Below the pieces are notes generated by a model. The model was not told where the DNA came from and made no database searches. It saw only the letters and a list, made by a program, of their open reading frames with translations. Of a stretch of DNA of 64,000 nucleotides, positions 12,216 through 24,031 are shown in pieces (position 1 is the first letter of the stretch; every line of letters starts with the position of its first letter). Location of the stretch: positions 11,671,501-11,735,500 of the forward strand of contig JALJCS010000024.1 of assembly GCA_023055355.1 (NCBI GenBank). The letters run 5' to 3'. This DNA is from Agelaius tricolor (Eukaryota > Chordata > Aves > Passeriformes > Icteridae). Position numbers and translations under genes: made by a program.

Positions 12216-15200
12216 CATGGGCAATCCATCCCCACTGCTGCCAAACCACAGCTGCAGCCTGGCAGCACTGCAGGGCCTGACATGGCAGCCACAGACCTGT
12301 GCTTTGTATTTATGAATGTGAAGCCTTGTAAGGAAACATGACTTTGTAAGATTAATGAAGTATTCAAGTTCCCATGAGTTCTAAATGTAGGATAAATCTT
12401 GCTGTTGAATCACAGTAAAGTTTTAATTTACTAAATAGAATAATAAATTTTATAGAAATGGCCAAGAACATTGGAACAAAACACCACCTGCTGGGGAGAA
12501 AGATAAGACTTTGCTGCCTATTCATTATTTATCTTTTTGATTATTTCTAAACTAAATATAGTGCTATAATAGAGCTTGATTATCATTGTACTTTCCATAT
12601 TCTGTTTACATGAAAAATTTAGAAAGAGAACTCAATCTAAAAGAATTTCACATAGAGGGCACTGGAAGAAAAAATAAAAACCCTTCAGTGGAGAAATTAT
12701 GTTCTTCCTGAAAAAGAAGTGACTTTGCATGCTATGAACAGCAGTCTTTCAGTAAGCCACCTAACAGACTTTGATAGAATCGTAATTTATGATGTATTAA
12801 TTGGACAAAGCAATATTATTATTTTATCCCAGAAAAAGCCACCCCAAGCTTAACAAAATAATATATTTCAAACTTTATTTGCATCCATTCGTAGGAAAAG
12901 TCTTGTTTATATTGTCAGTTGGAAAATGGGTCCTAAGAAGTAAGTTTTTATAGTAGACTTCATTTCTTGGGATAATTTAAACTCCTTTGCTTTAAAACAT
13001 ATTTGTTAACTGTTCTTTCTCAGAGAAAATATTAACTATTACATCATTATCTGAAACAGCCTTTCAAGTTGTATAATGCAAGGATTTGGTTAATAACCAC
13101 AAGGATTCTGCTTGTAACATTCTAGCAGTTTTATGAGAGATCAGTTTAGGAAGTGTATTTACAACTTTTAGTAAATTTCCACTTACAATAGTGGAGAAAA
13201 ATAGTCACAGCATTACTAAATTTTATTCAGCAATTCATACATCACATTAAATGTTACTTTTTATAATCCAAAATGTTTATCATGCATTATATGTACCTCA
13301 GAGTGTTTTTTACCAAATATTGAAAAATACCTTTGTTTTCTCTCATTAAAAAAAAAACAAAACTCAGCCTACATTTTTTTTTCTTTAAATCATGAAAATC
13401 TATTACTTTCAGAATGTCAGTAATTAATAAAACCAAAAAAAAAGCCCAAAACGTGAACTAAATTGACTAGATAACAAATTGACTAGATACAAAGCTCTGA
13501 TAAAGTAGGTGAGGAAAACTTCAAAATGGGTTGTCATTATTCTTAAGTCCTGGTAATGAAGTAAGTAGTGTTAAAGTCAGTCTCTCTACAATTTGCAAGA
13601 AGCTGTTTATTTTCTAGAAACAGCCTGTGAAAATCTTGTTTACAATTAAGCCCACTGATGGTGTTCATAGGACACAAACCTTTTTCAAAGGGAATATGCA
13701 TCTGCCATGGACATATTTTCTTTTTCCTGTGGCTGTGAATGGAACTTAAATATTCAGCCTTACCCACTGTGCATATTCAAAAATTTAGAGCCAGGCCTTG
13801 TGAATATCATAAAGAAGGACTAAAAATATATTTCCAAGATCCACACACATTTTCAGATTTTGCATTTGCCTTTTGGATTTTGATCTTTTAGAAGTCAAAG
13901 TTTCATCATACCTCTGAGGACAGAGAACTTATTCCAGCCACAAAGAGGGAAGAGAGTTATTATCACATGAGTTCAGGGGCTTTGGATTTTAGAAATACAC
14001 CAAATATCTTTACTTTGCACTGTAATTGGATTGATGGCAATGCTATCAGGACAGCAGAGAACATAAATAGGGATATAAATACCAGGAGTGATTGGACTTC
14101 CTATGTTGCTCTTTTCTATTTTAAACTTCTAATGTATCAGATCAGAGAGCCACTAGGCTCAGGTGGATCTTCATCCCCTGCCATGGATATATTTATTTTC
14201 CCCAACACTCACTTCAGTTGTGTCCTTAAAATTTAAGGTTACATTGCACTGGCACAATAACAAAATCTTAATTGTACTGTTTGCAATTTGAATTATTTGT
14301 GTCTCCTTCCACTAATACCTGCAACAAAGCAACTAATCCATCAAAACCAAAACCAAAAAATCACAGATGAGTAACAAAGCCAGCTGTCTTCAATTTGCCC
14401 ATTGCAGTGTGAAATTGAACAAATGCAGCTTTTTGAGGAGGAGGTGTGTTCTATGAAAAAACCCCATTGTGTTAACATATTAAGTGCTCCAGAGTCACAG
14501 AGAAAAGAGAGTCTGTCTTTTTCTCCTGTGATCTCAAGGTGTCCAGCATGTCTACAAACACCAATGCTGCAGAGCCACTTTCTGTAACTTTCTGAGGAAT
14601 TGATGAAAATACCTGACAGCATTTAAGGTCCAGGGCATGATTTTCTTTAAAGTGCACCAAGAAGGTACTCAGTTTCTTTTGTGCTTTGTCACCCATAAAG
14701 TTTTAAAAGGAAATAAGTTGCTTTACATTCCTTTAATGTATCTCCATACTGTATAAGGCTTTTACCTCTGGAAATTTACCTGCTTTTTCATGGCAGATTT
14801 TTCTCTCACATCTATAGAATTAATTAGCTCCCACAGATTTTACATCAGTGTTTGTGGGCTGGATGAGAAGGAGCAGTCAAGTGCTAGGCTTTATGTCCCT
14901 TGTGTATCACTTGTCTTCTAATCTAGTTCAGACAATTAACTGAGATCATTTAACTAGGATTTACTGATGCTGCATGAAGTAAAATGTCTCCTCCATTTTT
15001 GCATTTTCTTCTCTCAATTCGTCATACCTTACTCTTTTTTTTCTTTTTTATTTTTATCTTTTTTGTTTGTTTGTTATAAAATGAGTAGAAATAAAACAAT
15101 TTCAGTTCTTCTGCTGTTAACATGTCCTTCCCTGCTCTGACTTGAGCTCAGGGTCAGGAAAGTTTCTTGAGGATATGAAAAAAAAAGCCTACATGAGCTA

Positions 15201-16454
15201 AAGTGAGATCAGGAAATGGAAAATAGAGAGTGAAGACCTTGCCCAGCTAAACTCTTGGCCTCAGTTCCAAGAGGATTTGATTTCAACACTTTGTTTACAG
15301 CTCAGGGTAGGAGAAACCTGCTTCTCCCATGCATTTATGTCTTTGTATTCTTCAGTCAATGGGATGGAAGACCGGGGCAGAAGACTTCATTTAAGCCTTG
15401 CCTTTAGCCTTTGGATTTGAACAAGCTGAAAATCTAGGAAAATCACCAGTCCATGGATCAGACATTAGGAGAATGAAAAGCCATATTTACCCAATAAACT
15501 TCATTGTGGAGTAATGAATAGGAACTTCCCCAAATCCTCAGTTTATATATTTAATATAGAGGAAATATTATGGCCCTCAGAATGTATTTATCTAGAAATA
15601 GCTAAATTTCTTTTTTACACCATTGCTTACAATGCTTACATTTTGTACAATAATTTCATTCAGTTCTTTGTAGTCTGAACCAATTTCCTCCACCACAGAA
15701 TTTTATTATTTGCTGATTGTCTCTAGGTAGCTTAATTACTGGTAAGAGGATAATGAAGTAAACCTGGAGCCAGCATTTAAGTAGAGTGGAACTACTCCAG
15801 CATAATGAGCATTTTAAACTTGCCTTTTAGTACTTTGTAAAGATCTGTGACAAAATGTCTCCTTCCCTCCTGCCTTGCCTGTAAAAAGGCTGTCAGGAGT
15901 TGGTACACTGCAATTAGCACCCAGGGGCAATGTGCCTGCCAGGAGGTGAGGGGTGGGCAGAGGGGAAGGGAGGCTTGCTGCTGGCTGGGCTCTTCTGGGG
16001 CTCCATTTGCAGCATGCTCTCATAGCATCTTCACTGCAATAGAAAAGCAGGACCACTGGGGTGTTAAAAGGTCTCCTGGTGTTTCCTTTTTACCTCAAGA
16101 AGACCATTATGAGTTATTGTTGATGTCCTCAAATATTCTAGCAAAGTTCATTATTTTCCATCTACTTAAATGATTTCCATCATTTCAATTATATCAGCTA
16201 GACTTCACTTTTAAAAGTTTTGTTTTTGCTTGTTTTCCAAATGGGCTTCAAACCAGAGCTGACTTCATTTCTAGTGAAAAGAAAACTGCCTGCTCCCTCT
16301 CACACATGGTCTGAGGGATGAGAACCCCAGCAAGCAGAATGGCTCAGGCTCTGGCTCATGCCTGGATCAACAAGACCTAGGTCTCCCAGTCTGAGCATAT
16401 GCAGGTTAGAGAGCAGAGGATTTAGCTCTGTACATTTAGCTGTGTTTTCCTCTT
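12216..16454. other. AT-rich DNA, no gene seen
   Basis: Contents are poly-A/T runs, a T-rich stretch near 15030-15075, and a 16-bp-period tandem duplication at 13460-13489 (two copies of AAATTGACTAGATA). A GC-richer segment lies at about 15.9-16.0 kb. No frame has recognisable protein similarity. Confidence 0.65.
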
Positions 16455-16632
16455 ACCAGCCAATTCAGAGTACAAGTCCTGATCTGCTCCCTTGGCTGTG
16501 TAACTCAAAGGACTAAGTTGAAATTTGAGTGATAGCTTCTCTTCTGCAATTTCTGTTCTTTTGTGGTTTGCAGGGAGTAATTTAATCAGCTGGAGCCCTG
16601 TAGATGAGGGCAAATGGTTTTTCATTTCCACG
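16455..16632 (-). repeat. Unidentified dispersed repeat, copy A
   Basis: On the minus strand this segment matches 17949-18125 on the plus strand. By hand alignment the first 67 bases, starting TGGAAATGAAA, differ at 8 positions (about 88% identity), and similarity continues with small gaps for roughly another 90 bases. Differences are spread over all three codon positions, so the shared open frame does not look like conserved coding sequence. I do not recognise the family. An old LTR, a DNA-transposon relic or a SINE fragment are all possible. Confidence 0.75.
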
Positions 16633-17948
16633 TACAACAGAACTGTCAACTAAAATTGTTGAAATATACTTATTCACAGAATGGACCGAGAAATATTTGG
16701 GGACCTTAGTGAGTTTAAATCTTTCTGAGAGAAAAGGACAATCCCTGTTACCCCTGCCATAGAGGGATATTCTGTGCATTGGTTAAAGCAGAGGAGGAGA
16801 GGAGTGCAGTCCTGCAGCCACGGCCATCATTGTCAGGTTCAGGCAAACACAGATTTTAAGGGCACGTTTCTGACTGCTGTTGGCTCATTGTATCTCCCCA
16901 GCTCAGCCCAGACTTTGGAGCTGAACTGCCTCAGCAGGATGAGAGTGTCTTCTTAGCCTTTACTACCAGGTAATTAGGTGTTTTGATACTTGATGCAGTT
17001 TTAGTTCTCCCCTTTCCTTAGAAGGAGTCACAAGATTGATTGCTGCTAGAAGGAAAGGTGACTGAAATGAAATGCTGCAGTTCTAATCACAGTGGATTTA
17101 ACCTGCTGCTGCTGGGCTTTTAAGAGACAGGTACATCTGATGCTGAGCCTCATACCCACAGTAAAGACTATTAGCCCTGACTGTGCTGCTCAGCTGACTC
17201 CTGTGAAAACAAGGCCAAGCGAGATAATGTTGTCAGCATCAGATGAATCTTCTGTCTGTGCACTGAATCCTTTTGAATTATGGTGTAATAGACATCTAGA
17301 ACATAATCAGTATGCACCATAAATACTACAGACATAAAAGCATACTTGGCTGAATCCTTTCATGGCATACCAGGCACAGAAAGTGTGCAGAATTCAATAG
17401 AGCCTTGTCCCATGTGCCCCAAGAGTTAATTTGGCCTGTTATCTTTCTTGTCCTGTTAACATTTATTTGCACCTAATAAGGCATGAAGTCATTACTTGTG
17501 GTGTATGTCCTAACATTTAATCCCATGGTGTCATATTTTAATTGTACAGAAAAAGTATCTAAATGGTTCTAATTCCCTAAGGATGTGGTTATCCAGTAAT
17601 GATCACAACCCTTGAAGCTCCCTTATTACTTTTATTGAAATAAAATCCTTCATGACTGAAATACTACATAATTTTTAAACTGCATCAAAATGAAATTGAT
17701 GGTTTAAAAGAACAGATTGCAAATTTAGTTCATACAAGACTGCCCATAAGTAATACCTTATAGAGCACTTTCACATACCAAGTGCCCTAGCTATAAAAGG
17801 ATAACGCTTCAAACACTCAAGAAATGTGGCTGAGGGCATCACATCTCTATAGGCCCCCTGAGGGGCAGGGGACTCTGTGAGCTCAGGCCAATAAATATGG
17901 TTTGAGGCTTCAGCCTTTTTTATGTATATTACATAGCACATGATCAGA
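16633..17948. other. Spacer between the two inverted repeat copies
   Basis: About 1.3 kb of AT-rich DNA lies between copies A and B. I see no transposase or reverse-transcriptase similarity in it, so there is no evidence that the pair are the ends of one element. Confidence 0.6.
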
Positions 17949-18125
17949 TGGAAATGAAACACCATTTGCTGTCATCTACTGGGCCCGAGCTGATTAAGTT
18001 ACTCCATGCAAACCAAAAAGAACAGAAGTTGCAAAGACAAGCTATCACTCAAGTTTCAGCTCAGTCCATTGAGCTATATCTCACTGGTAGCACAGACTGG
18101 AATTCAGTCCCTACTTCCACAGAAA
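17949..18125 (+). repeat. Unidentified dispersed repeat, copy B
   Basis: This is the plus-strand partner of the minus-strand copy at 16455-16632, and the two are in inverted orientation. Its right end lies about 10 bp from the 3' end of a CR1 LINE, so the CR1 may have inserted into it and separated off its remaining part. No coding function is inferred. Confidence 0.75.
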
Positions 18126-18136
18126 CAGAATAAAAT

Positions 18137-18590
18137 CAAAATATGACGATTTTGAGTTGGAAGGGACCATAAAGATCATCTGGTTCCAAGAACACTGCTT
18201 TGGGCAGGAACACCTTCCACTAGACCAGATTGCTCAAAGCTCCATCCAACATGGCCTTAAACACTTCCAGGGATGGGACATCTATAATTTCTCTGGGCAA
18301 CCTGTGCCAGTGCCTCATCACCCTCACAGTTAAGAATTTCTTCCTAATATCTGTACTTAACATTGCCCTTTCAGTCTGAAGCCATTCCCCCTTGTACTAT
18401 CACTGCATACCCTTGTAAAAAGTCTCTCTCCATCTTTCTTGTAGCCCTCTTTAGGCACTGGAAAGCCACAATTAGGTCTCCCTGAAGCCTTCTCTTCTCC
18501 AGGCTGAACAATTCTGATTCTCTTAGCCATTCCTCACAGAACAAGTACTCTACCTCTAAAGAGGCTGTAGCCCCACTCTCCCTACTTCTC
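18137..18590 (-). mobile_element. CR1 LINE, 5'-truncated 3' end
   Basis: Read on the minus strand, the element ends with the typical avian CR1 3' sequence; the plus strand shows its complement, TTGGAAGGGACC followed by GATCATCTGG. The minus-strand translation of 18371-18590 retains the end of the CR1 ORF2 protein, including LFSLEKRRLQGDLIVAFQCL. This is the tail of the polyprotein, beyond the reverse-transcriptase core. The fragment is about 450 bp against a full length of about 4.5 kb, so it is a dead 5'-truncated copy, as is usual for CR1. A minus-strand frame of 81 codons here is this ORF2 relic and not a host gene. Confidence 0.95.
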
Positions 18591-20235
18591 TTTGTGCAGG
18601 TTAATAAATCTTGCATCTTTCACAGATTTCTCAGATACCCTCCAACTCAACAGAATTATATGTATGCTTGAAGACAACCATGCAATTTATCTGATTACTT
18701 CATTTATAGACCAATTTATACAACTCTCTTTAATCTGAAGTTCTCCACACCTTTGTGTAAGAAACCGTTATCATGGTCCTTATATTCCTTTCCTCTAAAA
18801 TATATATACACACATATATATAATAAATGAAAAATAAAATTATTTGTAAAGCTTGGAATTGATATATTACATATGCTCAAATTTTATAATAGTACTCCCT
18901 AGGTTATATGTGCATGACAAATCAGCTGGAGGCAAATTTTTAAGCAGTTTTGCTTTCCTTCAAACCTACCCAAACCTTCTGGCCTCTCCCAAAGAAGATG
19001 AAAAGAGTGAGCAATCCACATTACTTCTGAAAATTGGTGCAGTTAGGAAAAGGTAAGCAAAGGCTACTAATCAAATCTCTAAAATGTAGCCCATGGTATA
19101 CCTACTAGACAGCAGTCCCTAGTTATGCAAAAAACTCCTGAATTTAAAATATAAATCTCTGTAAATGAGAAAAGGTTGCTCTTAAAAAAAAAAAAAAAAA
19201 AGATAACCTTCTTGGTTCTGCTATTTAATGAAATAATGTGTATTATGATTTATATCTCACTCTGGTCATATTTGTAACCCTTCATTTTTATTAAGTAGTT
19301 ACAGATTTCACTAGACACCAACTCAAAGAGCATACTTATGCTGATCATGTTGGGCAAAATCTTTCTGCAGATTTTCCTCAAGTGACTGTTGTGACATTTC
19401 ATAGTTCATATGGATCACAATTGTGGGTTCAAAGCAAGCTTTGAAAGACTTGAAGTACTTTTCACTGCTTCACAAATCAATGCTGTCAAGAGAAAATCTT
19501 GACCTTTATGCATTTTAAATTAATTTAATAAAAACCTTTGGCACAGTGAGTAATTTAGAGATGTATGGAAAAAACTTGGCTAAGTAGTTTCTGTCAGTTT
19601 TGACAAGGACCCATGATGGAAAGTGAAGAAAGGTCCATAAGAGTCTATCAAACTTGTCTAAAGCACTCAGAAGCATTTAAAGTCTTATCTTGTTTATTCT
19701 GTTTTATACACCAAAGCCAAGCAAGGTGAGCTGCAACCTAAAGAATAACACCACAATTTACTTTCAGAGTGCCTGAAGATGACTTAACATTTAGCAGACT
19801 ACATATGTATGCAGTCTAAGGTAAATGAATGGATTTGCTGGAGCTCCACTGTGGCAGTCACTTTGTACTATTAATGTACTGGAGCAAGAAATTTTGGTGT
19901 TTGGGGGACTTGTCTTCTGTTTCACACCCACTCTAACTTGAAATTTAAGAAGGAAAAAAAAGTGTCAAGCAACTCCCTTCAAGTAGCTATCAATAGAAAT
20001 GAACTTGTAGAGTAAATTTGCATAACGTCAAAGTGTTTTGAATAATATGCCAACTTTTCCAGTTTGCTTCCATGCCCACAGGGTAGCATGGTCTTCAACA
20101 GATTCAGGAAGTGCACCAGTGAGATAACCTGGTCAAATCTTCTGAGTGTTGTGTTTCACTTTCTCATCACTCACTGGCCAAAGTGGTACAGCCAGCTCTC
20201 AGGTGGTAAAACCTCACAGCATGCTGACTGTGTGC
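18591..20235. other. AT-rich DNA, no gene seen
   Basis: Contains an AT/CA-rich run (about 18800-18824) and an A18 run (19184-19201). The A18 run is not attached to any recognisable retrocopy. No frame shows a domain. Confidence 0.65.
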
Positions 20236-20510
20236 CCTGTAATAACAGTGATAGGATGAGGGAAAGTGGATTTAAAATGAGAAATGAAATATTTAGGTTA
20301 GATATGAGGAAGAAATTCTTTATTGTGAATGTGGAACATAGGAATAGGTTGCCCAGATAAGCTGTGGATGCCCCTCTCTGGAAGTGTTCAAGGTTGAGTG
20401 GAGCTTTTATCAACCTGATCTGGTGGAAGTGGTTCCTGCCATGGCTGGGGGTTTGGAACTCGATGATCTTTAAGGTCCCTTCTTAGCCAAACCACTCTGA
20501 GATTCTGTGG
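20236..20510 (+). mobile_element. CR1 LINE, 5'-truncated 3' end
   Basis: The plus strand carries the final ORF2 codons and 3' UTR of a CR1. The translated segment includes FRLDMRKKFF and NRLPR, which match the conserved CR1 C-terminus. The 3' UTR contains CTCGATGATCTTTAAGGTCCC, written here only in part as CTCGATGATC, and the element ends at the octamer-like GATTCTGTGG (20501-20510). It is 275 bp long. A 98-codon open frame beginning at 20064 runs into this relic; its upstream part has no match that I recognise. Confidence 0.93.
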
Positions 20511-23111
20511 TTAGTGACACAGCTGTGATAGGCCTGCTCTGTGTTATGGACACAAATGACATGAATATTGACTTCATGTATTACAACTAAAATTTCCACA
20601 ATCTGAAGCTATATTTTATTGGCTTAAAAAGTGTCTTTAATTTGGGTAAGACCAAGGAGAATTCAGAGCAGAAATGTTGTGTTCTCTGTTGCTGGTATGT
20701 ATCATCTTTACAATGCTCATGATGCAGAAGGCTGGAAGCACTGTCTGCAAAGAGCACAGAGCTGAACCAAAGAGAGAACATCAGTACCTTCATATAGAAT
20801 AGTACACACCTAGGTTCCAGCTGGGAAAGCTAACAGTGATTTAGTGTTCTTACCTGCTCACATTTAACACAGGGGGTTTATAAGGAGTGGGATATTAGCT
20901 AACACTTGAAAACTAATTATCCAAACTCCAGGCCAATGATCACAAAACTTCCAATCACATTGTTTAAGAAGGAAGTAAAAGCCTAAGACATGAAGTTCAT
21001 TCTTGTGACAAAAGCATATCTGAGTACAGGATTATCCAGTAATATCAATTCCATATTAAATTTCCATTTCACCATGCTTAAATGTCAGGTATTGATGTGC
21101 TCTGATTTAAAAAATAACAAGTAAAGGCTGTTATTTTTTGATTTGAATGGGATCATTCAGTGAACAAAATCAAGAACCTGAAAGTCCAGGACACCTGATT
21201 CTGAGTTTTACTCAGAAGCTTACAAGGAGCTATTTTGCTGAGAAAAGTGATGTTAATCACAATACTGGTTTGGGAGACTTCTTTTTGTTACCACAGTGTG
21301 AAATAACCAAATTCTCTTTGGCTGCATATAGCAAAGTAACTGTCTAGTAAAAGCAAGGTTAGATTTTAGGATGAGATTGCCAATCTCCAGATCAAGAATT
21401 TCACAGTGCTTGCAGAAATCTGATTGCATGGTTTTTGGTTCTAAGCTCATAGATACACACCCCAAGAGCTGCAGTGGCATTGGTATTGGGAACAGGCTGT
21501 GGCTTCTGTCACTCACCTGGGAGCTCTGTGCTCCTCAAATACAGAAGCAGAAGCCATTCTTCAGTTTTGCACGTCTTTATCTTACATCATCAGGCACTGA
21601 AAGAGGACCCCTGGGTTGGATTTTTTTAAGGTTCTTTAGAGAGAGAAAGGAGTTTCTATGTAGAAATCTGGTCAAAGTAATTTTTAAAGCTATTTAGAAA
21701 CTAGTTTATATTAAACCCTCATATTTGAAAATAGCAAGGGCTCATGGTGATTAAGAACTTTAAAGCAAAAAAAAAAAATTGCTTTCCCATGTTCCCTGGC
21801 ACATCTCTCACTTGCATAGGTGGATGTGTGTACCTGTGCTCAATTCAGAAGCAAAATCCAGTGTGAAAACTGGCAGCCTCAGAAAAAGCTAGAACATCTC
21901 CTGAAAGAAGCTTTTGAACCTGATGCAGGAAGGAAGAAAGCCAGCATGTCATTTTAAAAAAGGGGTTTACTTTACAGTTTGAGCCTTAACTCAATTTCAG
22001 AATCAAAATAGGAGAAAGGCATTGATTCTGTCCTATACAACCTACAAGGCACTTGTGGTCCCCTTGCAGCCTGTGGAGTGACAACTGTAAGACTAATAAG
22101 ACACATGAAAGAGTAACACCTATCAGAATGTGCTTTTCACTGAGGCTTCCTGACACTACCAAAATGCTAATATGAAGCAAGGACATAATTGACTCTTTAG
22201 AATGCATGTGAAAGACAGTATCAGATGTATTGGATAATATTCTGGCTCTGCTCAACTTCTCAAACTTCAGTGGGTCCAGGATTTCATCAATTCTATTGAA
22301 CCACAACAATATGCAATGATTTCTTTCTGATTTATATTCTTTTGTATTAAAATTCCTCAACTGCATTAAGAATTTACAGCTAACTTAGAAATATTGTAAC
22401 ATGATTTTTCAATAATGAACTACTCTTTTAAATATTATGAGTACTTCCACTTTAAAGTATGAAGGCATTTTAATTGGATTGTATAAACTGAGTACACAGC
22501 ACAGCTTCCAAGGAAGACGAGAAGAATGAATACAGAATGGTAATCTTTTATGTAATCATACACATGATAGTTTATATCTGGATTTCTGGGTAGACAAAGG
22601 CTGTCATAGACAGGAGCTGAACACATTCTTCTTCCATCTCTGCAATTTTCTTGATTTTTAGAAAAATATAGTACAAATCAAGAGAGTAAAAAAATCTTAA
22701 AAATTCTCATGAATAAAATATTTGGGAAATAAAAACAAACCCAAAACCCTAGGCCTGCCAGAATATTTTTTTAAACACTAATTCAAAATTCTTATTGCTG
22801 ACAATCTAGCTGAAACATTGAAATTAAAGAGCATGCTGATCTAAGCACACCATATTTCTCTAAATGTCAAACTTTAAAATGTCATATGTTTCCTTAAAAT
22901 AAGGAAGATTTTCGAAAACTTCTCAAAATTTTTCTCTTTGAAAAAGTACTCAGTAAGAAAAACGGATTAAAAACTTCATGGATATGTCTAAGGGGCTCCT
23001 CAGCAAAACAAGTGAAAAATAAAATAAAAAGGAAGACTTGGGACACTTTCTCATATCATAACTTCATTGAAAAGCTGATGAAGTACACACCAGATAAATG
23101 AGGTACAAAAT
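20511..23111. other. AT-rich DNA, no gene seen
   Basis: Frames of up to 126 codons (minus strand, 21986-22366) and 108 codons (plus strand, 21371-21697) occur, but none has a recognisable domain, good splice-site context or compositional bias. An A-rich stretch lies near 21767-21780. Confidence 0.6.
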
Positions 23112-24031
23112 AGTTAAGTGGATGCCCAGTGGTTTGTGATCAGCAATGTGACTTCCAGCTGGGAGTCAGTCCCCAGGGCTGGCTCCAGGGCACAGAACTG
23201 GTGCTGATCCTGTTTAGCATCTTCATAAAAGGCATGGACTCTGGGACAAAGTGCTGCACCAACAGGTTTTCTGATGGTGCAAAGCAGGAGCAGGGGCTGA
23301 TACAGCTCTGGGGTGGGCTGCCATCCACAGGCACCTTGATGGGCTGGAGGGATGGCAGAGAGGAACCTCAGGGAGCTCAGCAGGGCACCAGCCTTCACAA
23401 GGGCAGGAATGCTGGCAGAGAAGGACTTGGATGTTCTGGTGAGCAAAAAGATGACTGTGAGCCAGCAATGTGCCTTTGCAGCAAAGATGGCCAGCTGCAT
23501 CTTGGGCTGTGTTAGCAGCAGAGCTGCCAGCAGGTCCAAGGAGGTGACAACTGTCCTCTTTCCACACTGGTGAGGACACACCTGGCATGTGGAGCTTTGT
23601 GAAAGGAAATGGACTGGCTGGAGTGAGGTCAGTGGAGGGCCACAAAGAGAGGAGTGAAACACCATTCATACAAGGAGAGCCTCAGAGAGCTGATCCTGTT
23701 CAGCACAGCGACAAGAAGGCTCAGAGGGACCTTGTCCATGCATAAAAACAACTGAAAGGGAGAGTAAAGAAAAGGAAGAGAGGTGGTTCTGAATGCTGTC
23801 CAGTAACAAGAAGCAAAGGGCTCAAATTGAAACACAAGAAATTCTGTTTAAAGATAACAAAGCATATTTTTATTGTAAGAGTGGTTGAACAGGTTGTGAT
23901 GAGATGTCATTCAAAACATGGCTGGAAACATCACTGGGCAACCAACTCTTGCTGATCTTGCTTTTAGCAAGGACTGGAACACAGGATTCCCAGAGCTGCC
24001 CCTCCCTCCTCAGCTGCTCTGTGATGCTGCT
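23112..24031 (+). mobile_element. CR1 LINE with reverse-transcriptase-domain remnant
   Basis: This is the longest CR1 in the window, about 0.92 kb, sense on the plus strand. The 5' part (about 23130-23290) corresponds to the end of the reverse-transcriptase region, with a decayed form of the segment around the catalytic site. Bases 23352-23573 keep an open stretch translating to AEKDLDVLV, SQQCAFAAK and CILGC, landmarks of the CR1 ORF2 connection region. After this the frame is broken by several shifts and stops. The 3' end (about 23950-24031) is the TGATCTTGCTTT...CTCTGTGATGCTGCT form of a CR1 3' UTR. It is a non-autonomous relic. The overlapping frames on both strands (148 and 183 codons on minus) are shadows of it. 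Confidence 0.93.

Noticed and set aside
11846..12367. 173-codon minus-strand open frame
   Set aside because: It is kept open by the (TGCTC)7 microsatellite. There is no domain or sign of selection, and frames on the other strand are equally open.
22229..22260. Possible repeat shared between about 22.23 kb and about 49.33 kb (ATTGGATAATATTCT)
   Set aside because: The match is only about 15 exact bases and does not extend. That is expected by chance in 64 kb of AT-rich DNA.
23114..23669. 183- and 148-codon minus-strand open frames
   Set aside because: They lie antisense to the CR1 ORF2 remnant and are shadows of it.
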